NCBI GenBank assembly: GCA_018897535.1
Contig: JAHIKO010000057.1
Location: 1 to 35,672 of the forward strand
Direction of reading: 5' to 3'
Length of the DNA stretch: 35,672 nucleotides
DNA from: Candidatus Dependentiae bacterium
Lineage (GTDB): Bacteria > Babelota > Babeliae > Babelales > UASB340
Position 1 is the first letter of the stretch. Each line of letters opens with the position of its first letter. Positions 16,661 through 24,846 of this stretch are shown piece after piece. The notes under the pieces were generated by a model. The model ran no database searches. It had not been told where the DNA came from and saw only the letters and a list, made by a program, of their open reading frames with translations. Made by a program: the position numbers and the translations under genes.

Positions 16661-18763
16661 ATGCAAAAAATTTTTAAGTTAGAGTCTGCTGGATTAGAAG
16701 TAGAGATTGGAAAATATGCCAAACAAGCTGATGGCTCTGTTTGGATAAAGGCTGGAAATAATGTTGTTCTGTCTACAGCAGTAGCAGATAATAATGTAAA
16801 AGATTTTATGGGTTTTTTCCCATTAACCGTTGAATACAGAGAAAAAACTGCAGCTTCCGGAAAAATTCCGGGAGGTTTTATAAAAAGAGAAGGTAAGTTA
16901 TCTGATCATGAGGTTTTAATATCTCGTCTTATTGATAGACCTATTCGTCCATTGTTTCCGACAACATATTTTAATGAAGTACAATTATTATCTACTGTTT
17001 TTTCGTATGATGGAGAATTTCCAACTGACGTATTGTCCATAATTGGCTCTTCATTAGCTTTGTTTTTAGCGCCAAATATTCCATTTATGGGCCCTATTGG
17101 TGCTGTTCAAGCTTGCAAATTAAATGGTGAATGGAAATTCAATAGTTCATATAAAGATTTATTATCTTCGAATTCTCATATAGTAATTGCCGGAACGCAA
17201 GATGGTATTTGTATGGTTGAAGGTTATGCAAATAATTTACCGGAATCTGAATTTATTGATTTAATGTTTAATGCACATGAACTTATAAAAGAGCAAATTA
17301 AGTGGCAGCATAATATCAAAAAAGAATTAGCCATTATTGATAACGAAATTGTTCCAGCTATAGATTTTGCATATTGGAAGAAAGCCATAGGCGATTTTTA
17401 CAAACCCGGATTTTCAAAAGTTCTTTTTGTTGAAAGCAAAAAGGAACGTGATGCAGTTATGGCAAAATTGCAAAAAGATTTGATAGAAAATTTTAGTGAA
17501 AGCTTAAAAGAAGAAAAGATTTCAGAATCAGTACTTGTTTATATATTTGATTCTTTATTAAAAGAAGATCTTCCTGATATGATTGCTGAAAAAGGACATA
17601 GAGTTGATGGTCGAAAATTAACGGAAATAAGATCAATTGATGTTGAAGTCTCTAATCTTCCATGTGCTCATGGATCGGCTTTATTTACACGTGGTCAGAC
17701 TCAAGCTTTGGCAAGTATTACTCTCGGAACCGCTCAAGATGCTCAAAAAATAGAGCATTTGGCCGGTGGAATTATAGAAAAGAAGTTTATGCTTCATTAT
17801 AATTTCCCTCCATATGCTACCGGTGAAGTTAAACCTATTCGTGGTGTAGGACGACGAGAAATTGGTCATGGATATTTAGCTGAAAAATCTTTTACAAATG
17901 TATTGCCTGAACTTGATATTTTCCCATATACAATCAGAGCTGTCTCCGATGTTTTGGAATCAAACGGTTCATCTTCTATGGCAACAGTTTGTGCTACAAA
18001 TATGGGTTTATTGGATGCCGGTGTTCCTGTAAAAGATTCTGTTAGCGGTATAGCAATGGGTCTTATAAAAGACAGTAAAGGTAAATTCCATGTTTTAAGT
18101 GATATTTTAGGTATGGAAGATGCTTTTGGATTAATGGATTTTAAAGTTACCGGAACTAAAGACGGAATTATGGCAATACAAATGGATATAAAGGCCAAAT
18201 CCGGTTTAACAAAGGAAGTTTTAACTACGGCTTTATCTCAAGCTAAGGACGGAAGACTTTTCATTTTGAATAAAATGAGTGCTGTATTGGAAGCCCCAAG
18301 AAAAGAACTTTCATTGTTAGCTCCTAGAGTTACTACATTTAAAGTTCCTGTAGATAAAATTGGTGCAATTATCGGGCCTGCCGGAAAAATTATTAAAGAC
18401 ATAATTGCTCAAACAGAGTCTGAAATAGATATTCAGGATGATGGTACCGTTATGATTTACTCAAGAAGTGGATCCGGTGCAAAACGTGCTCAAGATTGGG
18501 TTCAAATTTTGGCAGGAGATCTTGAAGTAGGTTCTTTCCATGATGGAATAATAAGAAGATTTACCGATTTTGGAATTTTTGTTGAAATTGTTCCTGGAAA
18601 AGACGGATTATTACATATTTCCAACATAGATAAAAATTTGCAAAAAAATATTTTGGAAAAATATAAAGTTGGAGATAGTTTAAGAGTAAAAGTTTTAAAC
18701 TATGATAGAGATTCCGGTAGAATTTCTTTATTTGCTCCTGAATTTAAAAAATCTGATAAGTAG
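16661..18763 (+). CDS. pnp: Polyribonucleotide nucleotidyltransferase (PNPase)
   Basis: PNPase degrades RNA 3'-to-5' by phosphorolysis, usually as a trimer within an RNA degradosome. The 700 residues hold two RNase PH-like halves (first with TAASGKIPGGFIKREGK and SRLIDRPIRPLFP; second, catalytic, with SALFTRGQTQALASITLGT and GSSSMATVCATNMGLLDAG). A KH domain (KIGAIIGPAGKIIKDI, with an intact GxxG) and an S1 domain (FTDFGIFVEIVPGKDGLLHI) end the protein. The rph gene follows after 5 bases, so two phosphorolytic exonucleases are apparently co-expressed. Confidence 0.97.
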   Translation: MQKIFKLESAGLEVEIGKYAKQADGSVWIKAGNNVVLSTAVADNNVKDFMGFFPLTVEYREKTAASGKIPGGFIKREGKLSDHEVLISRLIDRPIRPLFPTTYFNEVQLLSTVFSYDGEFPTDVLSIIGSSLALFLAPNIPFMGPIGAVQACKLNGEWKFNSSYKDLLSSNSHIVIAGTQDGICMVEGYANNLPESEFIDLMFNAHELIKEQIKWQHNIKKELAIIDNEIVPAIDFAYWKKAIGDFYKPGFSKVLFVESKKERDAVMAKLQKDLIENFSESLKEEKISESVLVYIFDSLLKEDLPDMIAEKGHRVDGRKLTEIRSIDVEVSNLPCAHGSALFTRGQTQALASITLGTAQDAQKIEHLAGGIIEKKFMLHYNFPPYATGEVKPIRGVGRREIGHGYLAEKSFTNVLPELDIFPYTIRAVSDVLESNGSSSMATVCATNMGLLDAGVPVKDSVSGIAMGLIKDSKGKFHVLSDILGMEDAFGLMDFKVTGTKDGIMAIQMDIKAKSGLTKEVLTTALSQAKDGRLFILNKMSAVLEAPRKELSLLAPRVTTFKVPVDKIGAIIGPAGKIIKDIIAQTESEIDIQDDGTVMIYSRSGSGAKRAQDWVQILAGDLEVGSFHDGIIRRFTDFGIFVEIVPGKDGLLHISNIDKNLQKNILEKYKVGDSLRVKVLNYDRDSGRISLFAPEFKKSDK

Positions 18764-18768
18764 TTTTT

Positions 18769-19584
18769 ATGAATTTAAACAATAGTTTCGTCGGACGAGC
18801 CAATGATATGGTTCGTCCGATTGTTTTACAATATGATGTATTTGGCAATGCGGATGCCTCAGTTTTGTTGATGCAAGGTAACACAAAAATTCTTGTAAGT
18901 GTTACATTGCAAGATGGTGTTCCTACTTTTTTAAAAGGGCAAAAACAGGGATGGCTTTCTGCTGAATATTCTATGCTTCCTTGCGCTCCACAAAAGCGTG
19001 TGGCCAGAGAATCATCTCAACAAAATAAAAATTCACGTAGCGTTGAAATTTCAAGACTTATTGGAAGATCATTAAGATCGGTGGTTGATGTTTGTGCATT
19101 TCCGGATAAAACAGTTTGGATTGATTGTGATGTTTTATCTGCAGATGGTGGAACTAGGGTTGCGGCTATAACAGCCGCAAGTTTGGCATTAAAAATTGCA
19201 CAATCACGTTGGATAAATTCAGGCAAAATTTCAAAAAATTTTTTAAAAGAAGATATTGCAGCTATTTCTGTAGGTGTGGTAAATGATAAAATTCACTTGG
19301 ATTTGGATTATGCATTAGACAGTAATGCAAGTACCGATTTTAATTTTGTTGTAACCAGATCTCTAAAATTAATTGAAATTCAAGGTACTGCGGAAAAAGA
19401 GCCACTCTCTTTAGAAATGTTTGAAGAGTTAAAAAAAGTTGCACTATCCGGCATTCAGCAGGTTTTTGATTCAATCGATAAAGATATTCAAATTAAAGAA
19501 TTGGTAAAAAATAATTTAAATCAAAATTTGAAAGAAAATAAAATACCGTTATTTAGTATTGCCAATAGATTAAATAATATTTAA
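18769..19584 (+). CDS. rph: Ribonuclease PH
   Basis: RNase PH trims tRNA 3' ends by phosphorolysis. Family motifs are GWLSAEYSMLP, a partly degenerate CAPQKRVARE region, SRSVEISRLIGRSLRSVVD and IDCDVLSADGGTRVAAITAA. The protein has 271 residues against about 240 for typical RNase PH; the extra lies at the C-terminus (KELVKNNLNQNLKENKIPL). All tRNAs in this window encode CCA, so 3' trimming would have to stop at CCA. It sits 5 bases after pnp and 1 base before the lipoprotein gene, which indicates one transcript. Confidence 0.92.
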   Translation: MNLNNSFVGRANDMVRPIVLQYDVFGNADASVLLMQGNTKILVSVTLQDGVPTFLKGQKQGWLSAEYSMLPCAPQKRVARESSQQNKNSRSVEISRLIGRSLRSVVDVCAFPDKTVWIDCDVLSADGGTRVAAITAASLALKIAQSRWINSGKISKNFLKEDIAAISVGVVNDKIHLDLDYALDSNASTDFNFVVTRSLKLIEIQGTAEKEPLSLEMFEELKKVALSGIQQVFDSIDKDIQIKELVKNNLNQNLKENKIPLFSIANRLNNI

Positions 19585-19585
19585 C

Positions 19586-20098
19586 ATGTTTAAGCGATTT
19601 TTATTTTTTATACTTTTGATTATTTTATTACCTTCTTGTGCTTATAAAAATTTTTCAAAAAATATTGTAACTAAGAAAATTAATAAGCCTATTTTTATTT
19701 CAATGGCTCAAAATAGTCTTGCATTCGAAAATATTTCTCCAATATTATATGAAAGTGTATTTAAACAATATCTTAGATTGGGATATAGAATTGCAACAGA
19801 TAAAGAGCATGCATTTAATTTGAATATAAAAATTAAAACTTTATCGCCGATCGAAAATTTTATTTCAAAAGATTTATTGGTTTATAATGTAAGAGTCAAT
19901 TTAATAGTTATATGTGAGCTGTTCAACTTACAAAATATATTGATTAAAAAAAAGAAATTTGAACTTTCACGTTTGGTTTCAATTCCTGATGATCCTTTAA
20001 ATAGTTCAAGTTATTTTGATTATGAATATAGGCAGCTTATATCTTATTTGGCAATAAAAATAGAGCGCTATTTTAGAAAATATTTATTTGAAAAATAA
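19586..20098 (+). CDS. Putative LPS-assembly lipoprotein, LptE-like
   Basis: A 170-residue lipoprotein precursor: hydrophobic N-terminus with lipobox LPSC (Cys18). The body fits the LptE pattern, with IFISMAQNSLAFENISPILYESV early, a TDKEHAFNLNIKIKTLSP strand region, then VRVNLIVICELF and a closing YRQLISYLAIKIERYFR helix. LptE plugs LptD to insert lipopolysaccharide in the outer membrane. The next gene could be a delta subunit of DNA polymerase III, which would match the conserved lptE-holA neighbourhood and indirectly supports the call. Sequence similarity is weak, so the name is an inference; a lipoprotein is certain. Confidence 0.55.
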   Translation: MFKRFLFFILLIILLPSCAYKNFSKNIVTKKINKPIFISMAQNSLAFENISPILYESVFKQYLRLGYRIATDKEHAFNLNIKIKTLSPIENFISKDLLVYNVRVNLIVICELFNLQNILIKKKKFELSRLVSIPDDPLNSSSYFDYEYRQLISYLAIKIERYFRKYLFEK

Positions 20099-20114
20099 CT
20101 ATTGTTATGTCAAG

Positions 20115-20134
20115 ATGTCTTATTATTAGGACAT
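20115..20134 (+). promoter_or_regulatory. Hairpin covering the ribosome binding site of the next gene
   Basis: ATGTCTTA (20115-20122) can pair with TAGGACAT (20127-20134) across a TTAT loop, 8 bp with one G-T. The Shine-Dalgarno AGGA (20128-20131) lies in the 3' arm, 8 bases before the ATG at 20140, so folding would hide it. This could damp translation of the following gene. Confidence 0.35.
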
Positions 20135-20139
20135 AAAAT

Positions 20140-21087
20140 ATGAAAATTTTAGATTTTTTAAATGAAATCAAATCTGCAAATATTTTGCAAGAAAAAAACA
20201 TATGTTTTTTAGGGTTTGATTATCAATTTTTGTTTTTTCAAAGATTATTTTATTTTTTTGAAAATAAAAAATATTTGCCGGCAAAATATAAAAATTTGAT
20301 AATTGAATCTGCAGATAAAAATGAGATTCAGACGAGTTTAACCCAAACTTTTTTGGGAGAAAAATATTTTTATTGGCTTTCTGATGCCAGTTCATTTAAA
20401 GATATTGAATATTTGTTAAATTATAAATCACCGCACTATATATCTTTTTATTTGAATAAAGAAAAAGTGTTTAAATCTACAGATAATAATAAATTTATTT
20501 TTGTAGAAATAGACGGTGAAATAAGATTTGAAGATTTCGTAAAAATTACAGAGATTTTAGAAATAAAAATATCATCACAAAAGTTATCAATAATAAAAAA
20601 AATATATTCAGGATTGAATAAAAATTTTACTCTTGATCAGATTATAATGTTAATAAATTATATTGATTTAATAAGAGTAGATAAAGAAGCAGATGTAATA
20701 GAATATATTTTTTCTGTATTGAATAATGGTTTGCCGTCGTTGAATTTGTTGGCAACATATTTTTTCGAAAAAAAGCAAAATGAATTTTTTAAAATATGGA
20801 CACAAATATATAACGAGTATCCTGAAATGTTTTGGATATCTTTTTGGGCTGATAAAATCTACAGAGCATATTTTGTTGTTAATTTTTTAAATAAAAATGA
20901 CTATGCTACTGCACGATCTTTAAGCTTCGGTTTGCCATATTCATTTTTAAAAGGTGAATGGAAAAAAAATTTACCAAATGTATTGTCAAACTATCATGAT
21001 TTCCTTTACACTAATGACTTCAGGGTAAAAACAGGATCTACTTTTTGTTTTATGGATCTTTTTTATCTAAATCATTTTAGTTGTTAA
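20140..21087 (+). CDS. Unrecognised protein, possibly a divergent DNA polymerase III delta subunit
   Basis: A 315-residue cytoplasmic protein rich in Phe, Tyr, Lys and Ile, without signal peptide, membrane helix or a readable catalytic motif. Three things suggest HolA (the clamp-loader delta subunit). It follows an LptE-like gene, as holA does in many bacteria; the length is close to that of HolA (about 340). The overall shape is also similar: an early CFLGFDYQFLFFQRLFYFF segment like the first strand and helix of delta, and a helical C-terminal third (AYFVVNFLNKNDYATARSL then VLSNYHDFLYTNDFRVKTG). No P-loop is expected in delta and none is seen. The assignment is weak; it could equally be lineage-specific. 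Confidence 0.35.
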   Translation: MKILDFLNEIKSANILQEKNICFLGFDYQFLFFQRLFYFFENKKYLPAKYKNLIIESADKNEIQTSLTQTFLGEKYFYWLSDASSFKDIEYLLNYKSPHYISFYLNKEKVFKSTDNNKFIFVEIDGEIRFEDFVKITEILEIKISSQKLSIIKKIYSGLNKNFTLDQIIMLINYIDLIRVDKEADVIEYIFSVLNNGLPSLNLLATYFFEKKQNEFFKIWTQIYNEYPEMFWISFWADKIYRAYFVVNFLNKNDYATARSLSFGLPYSFLKGEWKKNLPNVLSNYHDFLYTNDFRVKTGSTFCFMDLFYLNHFSC

Positions 21088-21111
21088 TCAACATATAAAA
21101 AGAGGGGATTT

Positions 21112-21390
21112 ATGTCTGTATCGTTGTATGATTTACTAAAACGCGATGTGAAAAAGATGGTTTTTGGTATTTCTAAATATGAAAAAGGTAATATTTATCC
21201 ATTAATAGTTGAAGAAGTAGAAAAATATGTAATTGAAGTTGTTTTAGAAGAGGTGAATTACAATTATTTTAGAGCGGCGCAGGTTTTAGGAATTAGTAGG
21301 AGCACGCTTTATCAAAAGATTAAAAATTTGAATATTGACGGAGAAAAACCTGCTTTAATGATTACAGAAAATAGAGAACAAGAATTTTAA
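21112..21390 (+). CDS. Fis-type helix-turn-helix DNA-binding protein
   Basis: A 92-residue protein whose residues about 28-75 match the Fis/NtrC C-terminal HTH: IVEEVEKYVIEVVLEEVNYN, then FRAAQVLGISRSTLYQKIKN. Fis and the NtrC-type terminal domain bind DNA as dimers through this helix pair. The N-terminal 25 residues are short, and a ~17-residue acidic tail follows. There is no AAA+ or receiver domain, so it is a stand-alone regulator or nucleoid protein, not an enhancer-binding activator. The GAGGGG before the ATG is a good ribosome site. Its targets cannot be read from the sequence. Confidence 0.8.
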   Translation: MSVSLYDLLKRDVKKMVFGISKYEKGNIYPLIVEEVEKYVIEVVLEEVNYNYFRAAQVLGISRSTLYQKIKNLNIDGEKPALMITENREQEF

Positions 21391-21408
21391 AAAAGATCTA
21401 TTTTGTTT

Positions 21409-21440
21409 ATATTGCCCAGCGCAGGCGCACTGGGCGATAT
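21409..21440. terminator. Bidirectional terminator-like hairpin
   Basis: An 11-bp stem (21409-21419 with 21430-21440, one G-T pair) carries GCCCAG/CTGGGC at its top and encloses a 10-base loop. It lies between the convergent Fis-like and sppA genes. The T-run downstream is short on either strand. Confidence 0.6.
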
Positions 21441-21449
21441 TTAATATTA

Positions 21450-22385
21450 CTACGATATTAAGTTATTTTGTTTATTCATCAAATTTGAATAAACTGCATG
21501 TAGAAAATTTGCGGATTTTGATGCAAAATCAGAATCGTCATCACCGTTTTCATCATCTGCTGTAAACATTCTTATTAAACCTGTTTGACGTTTTGGCGTT
21601 ATAAATTTAATTTCAGTATCTATCTTGGCTAATTCTTTAATAGCATTTTCAGCATCAGTCAACGTTCCTATTTTATCTATTAATTTTAGTTCTTTGGCTT
21701 TGGTTGCTATAAATATCTGTCCATTAGCCCAGATATTACTATTTTTAGCATCTAAATTTCTTGAATTTGCAACATCAGCAACAAATTGTGTGTAATTTTG
21801 ATCGGCTAATTCTTGTAAATAACTTTCTTCTTCACCGGTTAATTCTTTTAAAGGATTACCTGTAGTTTTGAATTTTCCACTTTGAATAAATTTAAATTTA
21901 ATATTCCATTTATCCAAAAGTTCTTTTACATTAGGAACTTGAAGGTATACGCCAATACTACCAATCAGGGCACTTGCCGGTGATATAATTTGATCGGCGG
22001 CACTTGCAACATAATATGCACCCGATGCACAAAGATTTTCAACTAAAACTACAACCGGCTTTTCTTTTTTAAATTTTTTTAATTCTTCATATATTGCTTG
22101 GCTTGAGCCCGGAGTTCCTCCCGGACATTCTATTTTTACAAGTAAAGCTTTAATTTCAGGATCCTTTAAAAAACTTTTGATTTTTTTAACATAAAAAGTC
22201 GAATCGCTTATAACGCCTTTTATGTTAAGTTTTCCAACATAAGTTGTTGGTGTAACTGCTTTATTATAATATTTTTTGATATTTGAAATCGCACTGGGAA
22301 CAAATTGTAATAAAATTATAATTATAAAAATATTTTTAATTGTAGTGAAAATACTTTTTGACCACTTTTTATTTTCTGTTTCCAA
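21450..22385 (-). CDS. sppA: Signal peptide peptidase SppA (S49 family), single-domain type
   Basis: A 311-residue inner-membrane protease that clears cleaved signal peptides. One N-terminal membrane helix (about residues 14-34) anchors it. The catalytic Ser121 is in CASGAYYVASAAD and the general-base Lys173 in SGKFKTTGNP; their spacing of 52 residues equals that in Bacillus subtilis SppA (Ser147/Lys199). The family motif normally read as SPGG is CPGG here (residues 87-90). The size fits the short, Gram-positive-type SppA rather than the duplicated Escherichia coli form. The C-terminal ~40 residues, after PKRQTGL, are Asp-rich and unrecognised. Confidence 0.93.
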   Translation of the reverse strand: METENKKWSKSIFTTIKNIFIIIILLQFVPSAISNIKKYYNKAVTPTTYVGKLNIKGVISDSTFYVKKIKSFLKDPEIKALLVKIECPGGTPGSSQAIYEELKKFKKEKPVVVLVENLCASGAYYVASAADQIISPASALIGSIGVYLQVPNVKELLDKWNIKFKFIQSGKFKTTGNPLKELTGEEESYLQELADQNYTQFVADVANSRNLDAKNSNIWANGQIFIATKAKELKLIDKIGTLTDAENAIKELAKIDTEIKFITPKRQTGLIRMFTADDENGDDDSDFASKSANFLHAVYSNLMNKQNNLIS

Positions 22386-22449
22386 AGTAAAGCCCTTTTT
22401 TTTATATAGAAAACTTATATGAATAAAATTATATAGACATTAAACGTAT

Positions 22450-22866
22450 TTAGATACTAAATATTTTTTTGTAAGTATCGCTTAAGGCTATTTTAACGTT
22501 CTTTTTAGAACCTTTAATAGTTTGACTTATATGAAATGGATCTTTTTTATTATAAACAAAGACAATTTCTTTTGCATTTATTAAAGATGTATTTGTATGT
22601 AATTTTTCTTCATAAAAATCAGGTTTTTTTCTATAGCCGGTATGATGAATTCTTGTTTTTATAGAAATTTCGTTATTTCCAATGCCATATGTAATTGAGG
22701 CTTTATATAAGTCATCATGGTTTTTTATCTTATTATTAACTGTTGATATTGCATTATCAGTTATATTAAAACGAGAATTTTGAAAAGCGGCACTCGTCAC
22801 GGGAGATTGATAAATTATCGCTGCTACGATTAGCGCACAGGTTGTTTTTAAAAAACTATGTTTCAT
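22450..22866 (-). CDS. Secreted protein of unknown function
   Basis: 138 residues with a signal peptide (MKHSF, hydrophobic core to about residue 19, likely cleavage near TSA-A at 26-27). The mature part is about 110 residues, Lys/Ile/Asn-rich, with no cysteines and alternating patterns suggestive of beta strands (ASITYGIGNNEISIKTRIHH). No family recognised. It has its own near-consensus promoter and is followed by sppA on the same strand after 64 bases. Confidence 0.7.
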   Translation of the reverse strand: MKHSFLKTTCALIVAAIIYQSPVTSAAFQNSRFNITDNAISTVNNKIKNHDDLYKASITYGIGNNEISIKTRIHHTGYRKKPDFYEEKLHTNTSLINAKEIVFVYNKKDPFHISQTIKGSKKNVKIALSDTYKKIFSI

Positions 22867-22911
22867 AAATTAATCCTCTTACTGTCTAATTTTTAGCTTT
22901 CTGATACAAAT

Positions 22912-22940
22912 AATCTATTAAATTTTACCTTCCATGTCAA
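22912..22940 (-). promoter_or_regulatory. Sigma70-type promoter for the 138-residue secreted protein
   Basis: Minus-strand TTGACA (22940-22935), a perfect -35 box, then a 17-base spacer and TAGATT (22917-22912). It lies 46 bases before the ATG, leaving room for a short leader with a GAGGA ribosome site. Confidence 0.6.
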
Positions 22941-22994
22941 TCAAGTGAAGCTTTAAGTGTTATAATGTGTGATTTAAAGCCATTTTTGCGTATT

Positions 22995-23882
22995 TTAATG
23001 CGAAATTGCGTGAATTAGCCGAATTATTCCTTGCAAATCTTTATAAAAAGTTATGTTTTTAAAGCCATTTGTTTCTAGTAGTATTTTTATGTCTAATTCC
23101 TGCCCCTTACCTATTTCTAAATACATGTTATTTATACCATTTTTTTCTAACATTTCAGATTGTAATAAGTGATTTTTTGCATGATTTATTATAATTTTAT
23201 AAGCATGTAAGCAATCGTTGTTTGCTACAAGCGCTTTTTTATCTTCCCAATCTTTTACGGTTTTATCTAAACGCTCCCATTCATTTTCACAAATATATGG
23301 TGGATTGCTGACTATTATATCAAATTTTTGATTTTCTAAATTTTCATAAAAATCAGAAACTATAAAATTTGCGTTTTTAATATTATTTAATTTTTTGTTT
23401 TTATTTGCCAAATTTATTGCTGCCTGATTTATATCAATTCCTGTAATTTCTGAATTTGGCAAGTTTTTGGCTAATGAAAGCGCAATGCAACCGCTTCCTG
23501 TTCCAATATCTAAAATTTTTATTTTTTCATGGTTTATTTTTTGTAAATTTTTCAATACAAAATCTAACCATTCTTCAGTCTCTGGTCGTGGAATTAATAT
23601 TGGTGGCTCAACCAAAATTTTGAGATCTAGAAAGTTTACATAGCCAAAAATATATTGTAATGGCTTTCTGTTTTTTACTCTTTGCTCAACCCAGTTATCA
23701 ATTGTTTCTATTTGTTCTTTGTTTAAAGTAATCATATCTTCTAATAATAATTTTAGTTTATTTTTTTGTGTTATTTCTTCAAGTATCCAATAAGCTTGTT
23801 GTTCAGCTTCTTGTGATGAGCTGCAGGCCGGTGTAAGATTGTTTTTTAAATTATTTAAGAAATTTATTAAATTATAATTCAC
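22995..23882 (-). CDS. prmC: Peptide chain release factor N5-glutamine methyltransferase (PrmC/HemK)
   Basis: PrmC methylates the GGQ glutamine of release factors RF1 and RF2, using S-adenosylmethionine. The 295-residue protein has the N-terminal helical release-factor binding domain (with QYIFGYVNFLDLKILVEPP), PRPETE at about 98-103, the SAM motif DIGTGSGCIALSLA (125 onward) and the catalytic NPPY (193-196). It follows a secreted-protein gene after 11 bases on the minus strand. The usual partner prfA is not adjacent. Confidence 0.95.
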   Translation of the reverse strand: MNYNLINFLNNLKNNLTPACSSSQEAEQQAYWILEEITQKNKLKLLLEDMITLNKEQIETIDNWVEQRVKNRKPLQYIFGYVNFLDLKILVEPPILIPRPETEEWLDFVLKNLQKINHEKIKILDIGTGSGCIALSLAKNLPNSEITGIDINQAAINLANKNKKLNNIKNANFIVSDFYENLENQKFDIIVSNPPYICENEWERLDKTVKDWEDKKALVANNDCLHAYKIIINHAKNHLLQSEMLEKNGINNMYLEIGKGQELDIKILLETNGFKNITFYKDLQGIIRLIHAISH

Positions 23883-23893
23883 GGTGATTGCTT

Positions 23894-24508
23894 TTAACTT
23901 TTAATTGTAAGTAAACTATTTAGATAACTAGCAATTACAAAAATATTATTTTTAAGTTCGAGCATTTTATTCAAATAACTATTTAAATCTTGATTTGAAG
24001 CATCAAATTGAACTTTAAAAGTTACCTTTTTTTCCTCTTCCATAAATGCTTGAATTTCTATAATATACTGATCTATTACTTTTAGTTCTTCACTAAGATC
24101 ATTACTTATAAGTAGTATTGGAGAAAGAAGACTACTCGTGTGCATGGAACAAGCTTTTTGGTTTAAATATTCTATAATTTTTATTTCTTTATTATTAATT
24201 TTGTTAACTACAAATTGATCAGTGGCCCAAACAAGCGTTTTTATTTTACTATTCATCTCATCGATAAATATTTTTTTGGGAGTTAATAAATTGGCTAGAA
24301 TATTTTCTTTTGTATATTTATAACCATCTGCTTTTGTAACAAATTTTTTGAAATTTTCTTTTGTAAGTTTGGTTATATTATTAACATTTTGTTCTATTTT
24401 ATTTTTTATTCTTGTAATTCCGGGCATATTTACACCCGCAAAATAGCCAGTAATTGGGTTTAATATTGCCATTATTACTATAGATCGTATAAAATTATTT
24501 ACTTTCAC
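23894..24508 (-). CDS. Secreted helical protein of unknown function
   Basis: 204 residues with an N-terminal hydrophobic segment (residues about 8-24; possible cleavage after YFA) that would export it. The mature part is Lys/Asn/Ile-rich and probably mostly helical, with long amphipathic stretches (IKNKIEQNVNNITKLTKE early; LNSYLNKMLELKNNIFVI late). No family recognised. The 21-base gap to the upstream 73-residue gene and 11-base gap to prmC suggest one operon. Confidence 0.65.
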   Translation of the reverse strand: MKVNNFIRSIVIMAILNPITGYFAGVNMPGITRIKNKIEQNVNNITKLTKENFKKFVTKADGYKYTKENILANLLTPKKIFIDEMNSKIKTLVWATDQFVVNKINNKEIKIIEYLNQKACSMHTSSLLSPILLISNDLSEELKVIDQYIIEIQAFMEEEKKVTFKVQFDASNQDLNSYLNKMLELKNNIFVIASYLNSLLTIKS

Positions 24509-24529
24509 ATATTCCCCTTTGTTTTTAAT

Positions 24530-24751
24530 TTAATCTTTTTTTTCAAGTGCTTTCTCTAATTCTTCTAATTTTTCATATCGCTTTTTTAAAAATTTGTTTA
24601 AATTATTTTTTTCTGGATTAAATTTGTTTTCATATATTTTTACAGGTAGACTGGCAGGTCTTTTTGGCAACGCAAGAGTTGATTCTTTTCCTGCATTAAT
24701 ATTTGAACTTATAGTTGCTGCTACAATTAAAATAGTTACTATTAGTTTCAT
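24530..24751 (-). CDS. Small secreted protein of unknown function
   Basis: 73 residues: signal peptide (MKLIVTILIVAATISSNINA, cleavage likely after residue 20), then a 53-residue mature part with a Pro-rich start and a charged C-terminal helix (KKRYEKLEELEKALEKKD) with heptad-like spacing. It is first of a minus-strand group with the 204-residue secreted protein and prmC. Real coding is supported by the complete signal peptide and close spacing; its function is unknown. Confidence 0.6.
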   Translation of the reverse strand: MKLIVTILIVAATISSNINAGKESTLALPKRPASLPVKIYENKFNPEKNNLNKFLKKRYEKLEELEKALEKKD

Positions 24752-24846
24752 GCTTTACCCTTTGTAATTTGTATAATTTGATATGTAATATATTATGTAT
24801 TAAGTTTAGTTTTACAGTTAATTTATACAGTTATTTGGGAAATATA

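Noticed and set aside
24769..24846. A 26-residue N-terminal extension of FtsY
   Set aside because: The extension is hydrophobic and Cys-containing, unlike FtsY. The internal ATG gives the usual basic amphipathic start.
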